Source: CAYSGL01 sp964520985
GTDB taxonomy: Bacteria > Pseudomonadota > Alphaproteobacteria > Micavibrionales > Micavibrionaceae
DNA: 45,484 nt
Reading direction: 5' to 3'
Assembly (NCBI GenBank): GCA_964520985.1
Contig: CAZFPB010000008.1
Span: forward strand, 1 to 45,484
Shown here: one piece after another, positions 16,565 to 24,656 of the stretch
Position numbering within the stretch: position 1 is the first letter of the stretch
Layout: the number at the start of each line of letters is the position of its first letter
Notes under the pieces: model-generated
What the model was told of the DNA's origin: nothing
What the model saw: only the letters and a program-made list of their open reading frames with translations
The model's database searches: none
Program-made: the position numbers and the translations under genes

Positions 16565-17737
16565 TTAGCAGCCGTACCGGCGGACGACGGCGAACGGGCG
16601 TTTCAGCATGACGCCGGCGGTCGCATTTGAATAATCTTCGACATAGGCTTTCGGTTCCTGCCCGACGCCCACCAGACGGAACTTGGTGGGGACGACCTGA
16701 ATCCACGTGCGCTTGTCGTCGGTCGAGTTGTCGCCCGTGACGCCTTCGGCGTACAGGTAGGCGGCATTCTCGCCCATGATGGCGTCTTCCAACTGCGGCG
16801 CGGAAACCACGCGGCACTTGGGGTAGGCTTCTTTCAGCCATTCCCACACGCTGTTGCCGTACTGCGAAGTGACGGACAGGTAGTCAATGCACGACGTGGG
16901 AAGGCCCAGCGTCGTGGCTTCGTTCACCGGGTCGATTCGGTCCTGCGACTGAGTACGCAGCGCGGCGAACATAAGGCGAAGGTCGTTGCAGATGGCCAGA
17001 TAGTCCTTGGTGGACCACGTGGTGGTGTTGCCCGTGCCGGTCGCCGGGAAGGCGCTGGCCGCCGGCAACTGCGGGTCGTTCAGGAAACCGAAGGTACGGC
17101 CCAAGCCGTCGTTGTAGCCGTAAAAGCCCACGTCGTTGCGCGCGATTTCCAGCGCGTCGGTGGCGGCATTGCGCTTCTGTTCCGCGCTGTTGATGTTCGC
17201 CCGGCCCGCGCGCGCTTCTTCCAGCACGCCGGCGCGCATACCTTCTTCGAAGCGAACGACCGTGCGGCGTTCGTAGTTGCTGTTCCACGAACTGAACGGA
17301 ACGTTCGTGATATCGCCGTACAGCACGGCCTTGCCGGTGCCTTCCAGAATGCCCTGCACCACTTCGTCGTCTTCCCAGTTGCCGGAAGTCGAAATGCCCA
17401 CGAAGTCGTCAATCTTGCGGGCGCCCGTGACGACCTGAACGAAGCCGGGCAACCAGTTCTGCAAGAACTGAACGGGGGTGCCGATGCTGGGGGTCGTCAC
17501 CGTCGGCGTGAGGGCCACGGCGGCGTCCATGCCGGTGGCCATCTGGCGCATGAACTTCTGCCCGTCCATCATCCGTTCGACGTGGAACGGCGACAGGCCG
17601 GAAATGCCCAGCTTGGCGAGGCCGCCGCCGGCGATCAGGGCCGCAACCTGATTATTGCGTTCGGTGGCGTCCATCGCAAAAGCGAAGGCGCCGACGTTGC
17701 GGGGGCCGACGGCCCGGAGTTCGACAGAAGCTTTCAT
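16565..17737 (-). CDS. Major capsid protein, DUF2184-like
   Basis: 390 residues from ATG 17737 (AGGGG about 11 bases upstream). Sequence features such as VQFLQNWLPGFVQVVTGARK, DDFVGISTSGNWEDDEVVQG and a C-terminal PFAVVRRYGC match DUF2184, a HK97-fold capsid family found with DUF2213 proteases and DUF1073 portals. Length is typical. It should be the most abundant head protein. Confidence 0.9.
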   Translation of the reverse strand: MKASVELRAVGPRNVGAFAFAMDATERNNQVAALIAGGGLAKLGISGLSPFHVERMMDGQKFMRQMATGMDAAVALTPTVTTPSIGTPVQFLQNWLPGFVQVVTGARKIDDFVGISTSGNWEDDEVVQGILEGTGKAVLYGDITNVPFSSWNSNYERRTVVRFEEGMRAGVLEEARAGRANINSAEQKRNAATDALEIARNDVGFYGYNDGLGRTFGFLNDPQLPAASAFPATGTGNTTTWSTKDYLAICNDLRLMFAALRTQSQDRIDPVNEATTLGLPTSCIDYLSVTSQYGNSVWEWLKEAYPKCRVVSAPQLEDAIMGENAAYLYAEGVTGDNSTDDKRTWIQVVPTKFRLVGVGQEPKAYVEDYSNATAGVMLKRPFAVVRRYGC

Positions 17738-17766
17738 GGTGGCAATGCCCCTTGGTTGTATTCGGC

Positions 17767-18492
17767 TTAGTTGTTCAGTTCGACCACGGCCAGCCCAGCG
17801 GCGGGCGTGTTCTCGAACATGATTTTCGAACGCGGAATGTTGGCGCGACCGCTGCCCGCGACGCTGGTGTAGCTGAACGCGGCGGCGGACTGGTCGGCAA
17901 TGTCGTCCACGTTGTAGGTGCCGTTGCCGCCGGTGCCGGTGCCCAGCGAACGAACGACGGTGGTTTTGCCGCCGGTGGTGATTTCCGAACCCACGCCAAT
18001 GGGCGGTGCGCCCGCCGGCATAAGGGTGACGGTCGCCACATTCGAGGCGATGGCGACACGCTGCGCCCCGGAAGCCGGGTAGGACGGCGCGCGGCCATAC
18101 AGTTCGCCGGTGGTCGTGTCGTAGTCCACCGTGTCGCCAATGGTGGCGGCGGTTTTCAGGTCCACGATAAGACCGGTCGTCATGTAGCAAAGTTCGGCGC
18201 CGTTGAAATACTGGGGAAGGTCCAGCGTCGGGGCCAACGGGCCGCCGGCGGCGGTGCCGTACAGCGGATAAGACTTCGGGTTGGCCAGAATGCCGGCGAA
18301 CACACCGGTTCCGCCGACAACGACGTGGCCGGCATTGGCCGCCACTTCGGTAAAGGCGCGGCCCACGCGGTTGGGGTTGGTGATGCCGTCCGAATCGATG
18401 GTGGCGGGCTGCGCGCGAAGCGTGCCCGACTTGTAGACTTCACCGACGACGCCGAACGCCTGTTTGTTGGAAACGGTGGACTGGAAACCCAT
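17767..18492 (-). CDS. Structural cement/decoration protein, Gp24-like
   Basis: 241 residues. MGFQSTVSNKQAFGVVGEVY, VGRAFTEVA and VFAGILANPKSYPLYG are the pattern of structural cement proteins found just before DUF2184 capsids. The protein is Gly/Thr/Val-rich and probably all beta. It would stabilise the expanded shell. It lies between the protease-scaffold and capsid genes with short gaps. Confidence 0.8.
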   Translation of the reverse strand: MGFQSTVSNKQAFGVVGEVYKSGTLRAQPATIDSDGITNPNRVGRAFTEVAANAGHVVVGGTGVFAGILANPKSYPLYGTAAGGPLAPTLDLPQYFNGAELCYMTTGLIVDLKTAATIGDTVDYDTTTGELYGRAPSYPASGAQRVAIASNVATVTLMPAGAPPIGVGSEITTGGKTTVVRSLGTGTGGNGTYNVDDIADQSAAAFSYTSVAGSGRANIPRSKIMFENTPAAGLAVVELNN

Positions 18493-18522
18493 GGTCGTAG
18501 ACCCCTTGTTGCGTTCGAGTTG

Positions 18523-20046
18523 TTAGGCGGCTTTGACGCCGCCAGAAAGGTAGGCGTCCACCGACGACGCGCCGGCGGCACCGGGCGCCGCGTCCATACC
18601 AAAGGCCGAAGCCTTCGCGGGCGCCGCGTCGCGGTTGTGAAGGTAGCCGTTCAGGGTGGCGACTTCGGCGCCGGCGGGCACGTTCTGAATGCCCAGCTTT
18701 TCGATGCCGTATTTCGCCACCGCCAGCGTGTCCATTTCGGAATGGTCGAAGGTGCCCACGAAATTGGAAACCTGTTTGGCCAGCTTGTCGCGGCTGGCGA
18801 TTTCCGCGAACGCGGCCTTCATGGCGTTGCCGTTGCCGGCTTCTGCCAAAACCTTTTCGGCGGCGGAAAGGCGCGCGTCCATCGCGGCCAGCACCGGCGA
18901 CTTGCGCGCGGCGAACTTGCGGCGAACGGCGGCGGCCTGAACTTCGGCGGCGGAAATTGCCGAGTCCATCGCGGCCAGCGCGGGCGGCGTGGCCGCGCCG
19001 GCGGGAAGCATCTTGCGAATGGAAGCGGCGTTCAGCTTCGCGCCGGCAATTGCCGCGTCCATCGCGGCGAGGGCGGGCGGCGTGGCGTCGAGTGCGGCGG
19101 CTTTCTTCTGCATCTTCGGTTTTCCGTTCTCCATGACAGGCTGGCCGCCGGCGTCCAACACCGGTTCCATATCTTCGTCCAACGCCGGGTCTTCGACAGA
19201 TTCCGCCGGCGCGATGCCCGCCATAAGCGCGGCGGCTTCGGTGATTTTCGCAATCGCCGGCGCGGCGTCGGCCAACACGGTGCCGATTTCTTCCAGCGTC
19301 ACACCCTTGCCGCCCTTGTCGCCTTCGCCGTCGGCTTCCACTTCCGCGTCCATCGCGGCGGTAAACTTCGGGTCGGTCGCGGCCACGCCCAGCGAAGACG
19401 CCAGAAGCGCAACGGCTGCGGTGCCCAACTTGGCGGACAATTTGATTTTGGCGGTCATAGTCTTTTCCCTCAGTTCGCTTGCATCTAATGCAAAACTAAA
19501 ATGGTCGAGAACTGCAACTTCCGGCCCCATGCGCCCGAACGGGACAGATGCTTGGTGGTTGCCCCGCATCTTACGTTGGATTGCCTGATACGGTTGCCCC
19601 TCGAAAACTCCCGACACGAACTCATATACGCAACGGAAGCCCATGGAAAGGTCTTTTTTCCCAGCTTCGATTGCGTCGGCCAACGACGACGACCAAAGTT
19701 TGATATTCCCGTACATGGTTCGGTCGCTGGGGTCGTATTCGATACGCTCCCCGGTGGTGCCGTGAACGCCTTTCTTTTCCACTGGCGTAAGGCTTGCGTC
19801 CATCGCGGGGTCGCCAAGCATGGCGTGTTCGTCCACCCACGGGACTAGCCGAAAAGACGACAGCGTTTCCGGGTCGGCCAACGTTTCTTCGGGCCGGTAG
19901 ACCATGACAATGCGGCCCGGATCGGCTTCCCAGCCGGGGGCTTGGCATGACTTCGCCGTGTAAGGAAAAACGCCAACCTTCGAAAGCGGATTGCGCGGGA
20001 TTTCATAGTAGCCGTTTATGTCGGTTACTCGCGCGGTGTTCGTCAC
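18523..20046 (-). CDS. DUF2213-like prohead protease fused to scaffold
   Basis: 507 residues from GTG 20046, chosen because it overlaps the gpF-like stop as GTGA. Residues 1 to about 200 match DUF2213 (SKVGVFPYTAKSC, SSFRLVPWVDEHAML, GNIKLWSSSL), a proposed capsid maturation protease. The remaining 300 residues are acidic, Ala-rich and helical, as expected of a scaffold removed by the protease. Three related blocks with LAAMD (about residues 322, 353 and 382) form an internal repeat of roughly 30 residues. Placement before cement and capsid genes agrees. Confidence 0.85.
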   Translation of the reverse strand: MTNTARVTDINGYYEIPRNPLSKVGVFPYTAKSCQAPGWEADPGRIVMVYRPEETLADPETLSSFRLVPWVDEHAMLGDPAMDASLTPVEKKGVHGTTGERIEYDPSDRTMYGNIKLWSSSLADAIEAGKKDLSMGFRCVYEFVSGVFEGQPYQAIQRKMRGNHQASVPFGRMGPEVAVLDHFSFALDASELREKTMTAKIKLSAKLGTAAVALLASSLGVAATDPKFTAAMDAEVEADGEGDKGGKGVTLEEIGTVLADAAPAIAKITEAAALMAGIAPAESVEDPALDEDMEPVLDAGGQPVMENGKPKMQKKAAALDATPPALAAMDAAIAGAKLNAASIRKMLPAGAATPPALAAMDSAISAAEVQAAAVRRKFAARKSPVLAAMDARLSAAEKVLAEAGNGNAMKAAFAEIASRDKLAKQVSNFVGTFDHSEMDTLAVAKYGIEKLGIQNVPAGAEVATLNGYLHNRDAAPAKASAFGMDAAPGAAGASSVDAYLSGGVKAA

Positions 20047-20930
20047 TTCGGCGCCCCATCTTCGAACTGAACTACCGGTATCATGGTGCAACGACAGTTG
20101 ATGGCTTGCCCCGGAATACCGCGCGTTCCGTCTTCGTCTATAACCGGAAGCTTGTCGAAAGTGAAGACCTGTCCCGAAAGGGCTAGGTGCATCGGGCGCG
20201 GGTGCAGCCCGCCGCCGCTATGCTGCCATTGGAACGCCTTTATCCCGACGCCCTGCATCCGGCCCTTGTTCAGTCCGTTGTAGGCTTTGTGCGTCTGGTC
20301 TATCGCAATGTTTTTCGCGCGCCGCTTTTCCACGCCGTGCTGTTCTTCGAAAAACTTTGTCAGGTCTTCCAGTCCTTTGCCGGCGGTGATGGACTGCGTT
20401 ACGGCGTTCTGCACTTTCATAAAGTATTCGGACGGAATGGATTTGATTAGCGCCACATTGTTAGCGACCGTTGCCTTAAAAAATTCGTCCATCGGCCCGG
20501 TGAAAATATCGGTCTTAAGCGACAGGCCGCCCGACAGCTTCTTAAGGCTTTCATAGGTGGCGGCTTTGCTGGCCGCGTCCGCTTGGTTGGCCATGCTTTC
20601 GGCCATGGGCTTGGCGCGGCGCGCGAACAATTGTTCGAAGCGCGATTTTAGGTCGTTAGTCAGTATGCGGACTTGCGAGGCGGGCGACATATCCATGCCG
20701 GTTTGCATCGGCGCCATGGTGTCCAAATGCTCTTGCACGTCGGGGTGCTTGAACAAGCGCAGCATTTCGCGCTGCGTCGTGGCCGTCATTTCGTCCGTAA
20801 TGCGTTCCAGCTTCGTGCGGTAACGTTCGGCCACGCCCGCCGGCAAAGCCAAGTCTTTCCCTTTGATGGTCGAAGGCTTTTGGCCCTTGGCCCACTTTTC
20901 ACGCTTCGCGGTTAGAAGTTTGCGCGCCAT
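20043..20930 (-). CDS. Minor head protein, Mu gpF-like
   Basis: 295 residues. The C-terminal motif with RPMHLALSGQVFTFD, then GIPGQAINCRCTMIPV, is the signature of the Mu gpF / SPP1 gp7 head morphogenesis family. N-terminal part is helical and basic. These minor proteins enter the prohead with the portal and may be ejected with DNA. It follows the portal and a small Cys-rich gene, as expected. Confidence 0.9.
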   Translation of the reverse strand: MARKLLTAKREKWAKGQKPSTIKGKDLALPAGVAERYRTKLERITDEMTATTQREMLRLFKHPDVQEHLDTMAPMQTGMDMSPASQVRILTNDLKSRFEQLFARRAKPMAESMANQADAASKAATYESLKKLSGGLSLKTDIFTGPMDEFFKATVANNVALIKSIPSEYFMKVQNAVTQSITAGKGLEDLTKFFEEQHGVEKRRAKNIAIDQTHKAYNGLNKGRMQGVGIKAFQWQHSGGGLHPRPMHLALSGQVFTFDKLPVIDEDGTRGIPGQAINCRCTMIPVVQFEDGAPK

Positions 20931-21296
20931 CTAGTGCCGCACCGGATGGTCGGGAAGGTCCACGGTTTGCCCCGCCAAAGCGTGCGTGCAATCGCCCAAA
21001 AATTGAATGCGACCGTCCACCACAAACGAATGGCAGATAGTGCATTTCAGGTCGGGCCACTGGTCTTTGTCTTCCCAGTTGCACCAGCACTTTTCGCTTT
21101 CATGGCCGGGGCAGTAATGCCCGGTACGCACCAGCACCGACGGCGTGAAGGTGGGCGCGTTCGGGTTGTCGTTGTACCCCCAGCGCGGGCCGGCGCCGGC
21201 GCCCGTGTAAATCACGTGCGCGCAATCGCAACCGGGGCACCAAAACGAAAGCCCCCCGTCTTCCACGCTGCGAAGCTTTGCCGACAGCGCGCCCAT
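20931..21296 (-). CDS. Cys-rich protein, DUF6527-like
   Basis: 121 residues, starting at the base before the portal stop. Motifs FWCPGCDCAHVIY, WCNWED, then LKCTICHSFVVDGRIQFLGDCTHALAGQTVDLP resemble the DUF6527 family, with several Cys/His pairs that probably bind zinc. It is unusual in being inserted between portal and gpF-like genes. Function unknown; it may be a small structural or host-acting protein. Confidence 0.72.
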   Translation of the reverse strand: MGALSAKLRSVEDGGLSFWCPGCDCAHVIYTGAGAGPRWGYNDNPNAPTFTPSVLVRTGHYCPGHESEKCWCNWEDKDQWPDLKCTICHSFVVDGRIQFLGDCTHALAGQTVDLPDHPVRH

Positions 21297-22922
21297 TTAC
21301 TGTTCGGTCGTGGCGCCGCCGGCGGGCGCTTCGGTTTCGTTGCCGCCTTCGCCTTCCGGCAACGCTTCTTCGATACCGGTGTAGCCGCTGTTCTTCTGCT
21401 TTATCAGACGGTTTCGAATGTCTATCCCGTCAATCGCGCCAGCGTCGCGCAAGGCTTGGTCGCGCTGCGCCTCTTTAAGCGTGCGGTCGGCGGCTTCCAC
21501 GCCGGTTTCGGCGTCGAGTTCTTCGAAGACCACCGACGTTTCGAACGGTTCGATTTTGAATTTCGGGCAGACATACGACCGAATGCAAAGCAGATGGTGC
21601 CGTTCGAGAATGGGCGCCATGTCGTGTTCTTGCACGGACTCTAGGTCTTCGTGGTAGCTGCTTTCTTCGTATTCGCCGGTGGCGTTGAAGCCCTTGGGCG
21701 TGGTGCCCAACATTTTGGTGGACGGTGCGCCGGCGATAGAGCAAGCCAACTGCCATTGCGTCATAATGGTTTCGTCTAGGTCGCCCAACGCCGTGTCGAA
21801 CTGTTCGGCGGTTTCCTCTTTGCCCAGCACCTTCACGCCGAAGTTGTCTAGGAAATAGCGCCATTCCAACAGCTTTTCGGTAAGCGCCGCTTGGTTGGCC
21901 GCCGCCGCTTCCAAATCCACGTGAATGTAGGTCGCGCGCTTCGTCAACGCGAGTTGCGGCGCTTCGTTGCTGGTACGTTCGGCGGCGTAGACCCGTTCGT
22001 AAATGCGTTGCGGAAGCGGAACGCCACCATAGTAGTAGGTGGGTTTCAGCACGTCGGGCACTTCGCACGTTTTCAGCACGACAAGGTGCGACCGGTGATA
22101 TCGCTTGCCGTTGATACGCCAGTAAGTGGGTTCGTAGAAGTGTTTGGAAGCCGGGTTGGACGAAGCGTCGAAGTCCAGTTCGGGCGTAATCCAATAGGGG
22201 TCTATCTGCGACATGCCCTTATAGGCGCCCGGCCCCACGCCGTCCGGGTTGAACGGCTTAAGGTAGTAGTCTTCGTCGGGGTTGTTGACTTCGAACAGAA
22301 TAATTCGAATGCCGAAACAACGCATCATGCGGACGGCTTCGACGCAATTCCACTTCGCCTTAAACCGCTTGTCCAACTTTTTCATGTAATTCAGAACTTT
22401 GGGGTCCAGCGTTTCCCCGTCGTCCCGCGTAATTTCGTAGCCGTGCCGGATGGCGTCGCGCGCCGGCATGGTACAAGCCTTGTCAATAAACCAGTGCTGC
22501 AACAGAATCGCGCACATTTGGTAGCCGATAAAGCTTTGCGACCCGTACCAGTCTATTTGCGCTTCGGGAATCGGGGCGCCACCCATAAGCGAAAATGCGC
22601 CCTTCACATTGTCGCCCCATGCGTCCATGGCGATGGCTTCGACTTGCAACGCCCCGTCCATGCCGTTGACGGTTCGACGCACCAACGCCACGTCCGAATG
22701 CGTGCGCTGGAAAATCTGGCCGCCAGTGCGCGACAACCACGCCGCTAGGTCTTCGCCCTCACGCGCACCGCTACGATTGCGCGGCGCCGTCGAAAAGAAG
22801 CCGGTGTTCGGTTTCACCTTCGGTTCGGGCGGCAACACTTCGGCTTGCACGGCGGGCGTGGCCGGGGGTGCCGGCTGGTCCAGCACCGACAGCAAAAGGC
22901 GGCGAAGAAGTTTTTTCAGCAT
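21297..22922 (-). CDS. Portal protein, DUF1073-like
   Basis: 541 residues from ATG 22922. An N-terminal basic, Pro-rich leader is followed by a portal core with YQMCAILLQHWFIDKACTMPARDAIRHGYEI and YWRINGKRYHRSHLVV, and a C-terminal acidic tail. DUF1073 portals form the dodecameric ring at the head vertex through which DNA is packaged by the terminase at 27484. Some databases name such proteins after the Acb1 anti-CBASS family; no Acb1 paired HxT motifs are seen. Confidence 0.9.
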   Translation of the reverse strand: MLKKLLRRLLLSVLDQPAPPATPAVQAEVLPPEPKVKPNTGFFSTAPRNRSGAREGEDLAAWLSRTGGQIFQRTHSDVALVRRTVNGMDGALQVEAIAMDAWGDNVKGAFSLMGGAPIPEAQIDWYGSQSFIGYQMCAILLQHWFIDKACTMPARDAIRHGYEITRDDGETLDPKVLNYMKKLDKRFKAKWNCVEAVRMMRCFGIRIILFEVNNPDEDYYLKPFNPDGVGPGAYKGMSQIDPYWITPELDFDASSNPASKHFYEPTYWRINGKRYHRSHLVVLKTCEVPDVLKPTYYYGGVPLPQRIYERVYAAERTSNEAPQLALTKRATYIHVDLEAAAANQAALTEKLLEWRYFLDNFGVKVLGKEETAEQFDTALGDLDETIMTQWQLACSIAGAPSTKMLGTTPKGFNATGEYEESSYHEDLESVQEHDMAPILERHHLLCIRSYVCPKFKIEPFETSVVFEELDAETGVEAADRTLKEAQRDQALRDAGAIDGIDIRNRLIKQKNSGYTGIEEALPEGEGGNETEAPAGGATTEQ

Positions 22923-23245
22923 CCGACAGGCTCGCAATAGAGATAGGCCCACAAAACTAGCGTGTTGCCCATGGCGGTTTTGACAGTGGCACTTAGCACA
23001 TATCGAACACCGGGCAGAAAACCGGCGCCGCGCTGCGTGGTGGTCGTGCCAAAGGTGGTCGGGTCGCCCACCAGCCGCGACGCCGGGTCGGGGTCGGTGC
23101 CGGCCACGACAGCGCAAGCCCACACGGGCGCCGGCGACGCCACGATGCTATCGCCCGGCGTTAGGTCGTTCACAAAATCGAAGGAATAGAGTTCGCTTTC
23201 CGCCGGGTTGGGGGGCGGCGCAAAATCACCAATCGCTTGTGCCAC
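22916..23245 (-). CDS. Small structural protein, fibre-tail adaptor type
   Basis: 109 residues. MAQAIGDFAPPPNPAESELYSFDFVNDLTPG and a C-terminal VKTAMGNTLVLWAYLYC look like an Ig-like beta sandwich and resemble proteins called fibre-tail adaptor. Its last 7 bases overlap the portal start, and its first 20 overlap the repeat-protein gene. Role inferred; a small adaptor for the nearby fibre-type proteins is plausible. Confidence 0.6.
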   Translation of the reverse strand: MAQAIGDFAPPPNPAESELYSFDFVNDLTPGDSIVASPAPVWACAVVAGTDPDPASRLVGDPTTFGTTTTQRGAGFLPGVRYVLSATVKTAMGNTLVLWAYLYCEPVGC

Positions 23246-24644
23246 TCTTGAACCCTTCCCCCATTAGCGTGCGGACGCGCGTTCGCCCTTGTAGGATATT
23301 CCCCGCGCGCGCGATAGGCACGATAGACGACACGCCCGACACGGTGGCGACGCCGACCGCAGCGAACGACGCGCGCCCGAAATGCGCCGCATAGCCCACG
23401 CCGGCGGCGCTGGCCGCGCCCGTGGCATTGCCGGCGGCGCGCGCCAACACGGTGTACGAACCGACGCCGGCGGCGCTGGCCGCGCCCGTGGCGCTACCCA
23501 CCGACCGACGCAGCGCGCGCCCACGGCCCGTCGCGGTGGCTTCACCGACCGCAGCGAACGACGCGCGGCGCAATCGAAGCGTGGTGCCTATGACACTGGC
23601 GCGGCCCACGGCGCTGGCGACCGAACGCCGGTAGGTGACGCCGACGCCGGCGGCGCTGGCCGCACCGACGGCTGCAAAGCCCGCACGCCGAAGCGTGAGG
23701 GTGGAAGCTTGCGCGGTCGCGGCGCCCACCGCGTTGCCGGCGGTGCGTTTCAGCGCGCGCCCAACACCTTGCGCTATCGCTGTGCCCGTCGCGTTGCCCG
23801 ACACGTGGTGGAACGCCTTGGTCGTCGCCACCGCAGACGCAGCGCCGGCGGCGGTGCCTTTGCCCAGTCGCAACGATTTGGTGATGCCTTGCACGATGGC
23901 GCCGGCGCTGGCGATGGCGCGCACGTTGTGAATGGCGCGGCCCACGCCTTGCGCTATCGCAATACCGACCGCGCGCCCGGTGCCAATGTAGGTCGGGTTG
24001 GAAACGCCGGTGGCAATGGCAAGACCCGTCACCGCGAAGTCGCCTTGGTGGACCTTCTGGCCAATGCCCAACATGGAAGCGACGCCAGTAATCGCAAACG
24101 CCGCGCGCCGCGTGGCCAGCGGATAGCCCGTGGCGAACGCCTCGCCCACCGCATTGCCGGCGGTACGCATGAACGTAATGGTCCCGAACGACGTGGCCGC
24201 AGCACCCACCACCCCAAAGCTGGTCTTGTTGGTGCTGATAGAATCGCCCGTGACAAACGCTTGCCCGACGACCGCGAAGGCGGTGTTATAAATGGCCAGC
24301 CCCCGCCCGTCGGCGTCGGCTTGGCCCACCGCAGCAAAGGCCGTGCGCTTCAACGTGAGGGTATCGGCTTGCGCGGACGCAGCACCAACCGCCGATGCTA
24401 CCGACCGGCGAAGCGTGATGGTGCCCGCTTGTGCGGACGCGGCGCCCACGGCGCTGGCGACCGACCGACGAAGCGTAAGGGTGCCGGCGGCCACGACAGC
24501 TTCGCCAACCGCAGCAAACCCACCACGGCGCAGCGTTCGACCAACGCCGGCGGCGCTGGCCGCGCCCACCGCGCTAAAGGTCGTCGGCATGACGAAAGCA
24601 AAGTCAGAAACCGCGCTTTCGGAAATGGCGTTAAAGCCCAACAT
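23226..24644 (-). CDS. Protein made of 21 tandem 20-residue repeats
   Basis: 472 residues. After a 22-residue leader, residues 23-447 consist of 21 tandem units (18 of exactly 20 residues, then 22, 22 and 21). The consensus is (F/G)xAVGxAxAxGxGxxLRRxx, with near-invariant Gly at position 5. Strict 20-residue spacing without charged breaks suggests a beta-solenoid or another long repeat fold. It lies between a fibre-type gene and an adaptor-type gene, so a virion fibre or shaft is my best guess. The end (about 25 residues) is basic and non-repeating. No named family recognised. Confidence 0.88.
   Translation of the reverse strand: MLGFNAISESAVSDFAFVMPTTFSAVGAASAAGVGRTLRRGGFAAVGEAVVAAGTLTLRRSVASAVGAASAQAGTITLRRSVASAVGAASAQADTLTLKRTAFAAVGQADADGRGLAIYNTAFAVVGQAFVTGDSISTNKTSFGVVGAAATSFGTITFMRTAGNAVGEAFATGYPLATRRAAFAITGVASMLGIGQKVHQGDFAVTGLAIATGVSNPTYIGTGRAVGIAIAQGVGRAIHNVRAIASAGAIVQGITKSLRLGKGTAAGAASAVATTKAFHHVSGNATGTAIAQGVGRALKRTAGNAVGAATAQASTLTLRRAGFAAVGAASAAGVGVTYRRSVASAVGRASVIGTTLRLRRASFAAVGEATATGRGRALRRSVGSATGAASAAGVGSYTVLARAAGNATGAASAAGVGYAAHFGRASFAAVGVATVSGVSSIVPIARAGNILQGRTRVRTLMGEGFKSGTSDW
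23304..24578 (-). repeat. Tandem 60-bp coding repeats (21 copies)
   Basis: DNA encoding the 20-residue repeat array. Copies are clearly diverged at the base level but share blocks encoding GCxAVGxA and TLRR. Nearly constant 60-base spacing in frame means that copy gain or loss would keep the protein readable. Not a CRISPR array: the repeats are contiguous, without unique spacers. Confidence 0.85.
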
Positions 24645-24656
24645 GGCGCGGCGTCC

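Noticed and set aside
17752..19488. Long open frame on the plus strand (578 codons) opposite the cement and protease-scaffold genes
   Set aside because: Very rich in Arg, Gly and His with no domain, and it covers recognised minus-strand genes; an antisense shadow caused by GC-rich codon structure.
21297..22922. Portal protein as an anti-CBASS Acb1 enzyme
   Set aside because: Database naming sometimes merges the two, but the sequence reads as a DUF1073 portal of normal length and no paired HxT/S catalytic motifs are seen.
23304..24578. Possible CRISPR or other non-coding repeat array
   Set aside because: Repeats are contiguous, have a 60-base in-frame period and encode the 20-residue units; no spacers.
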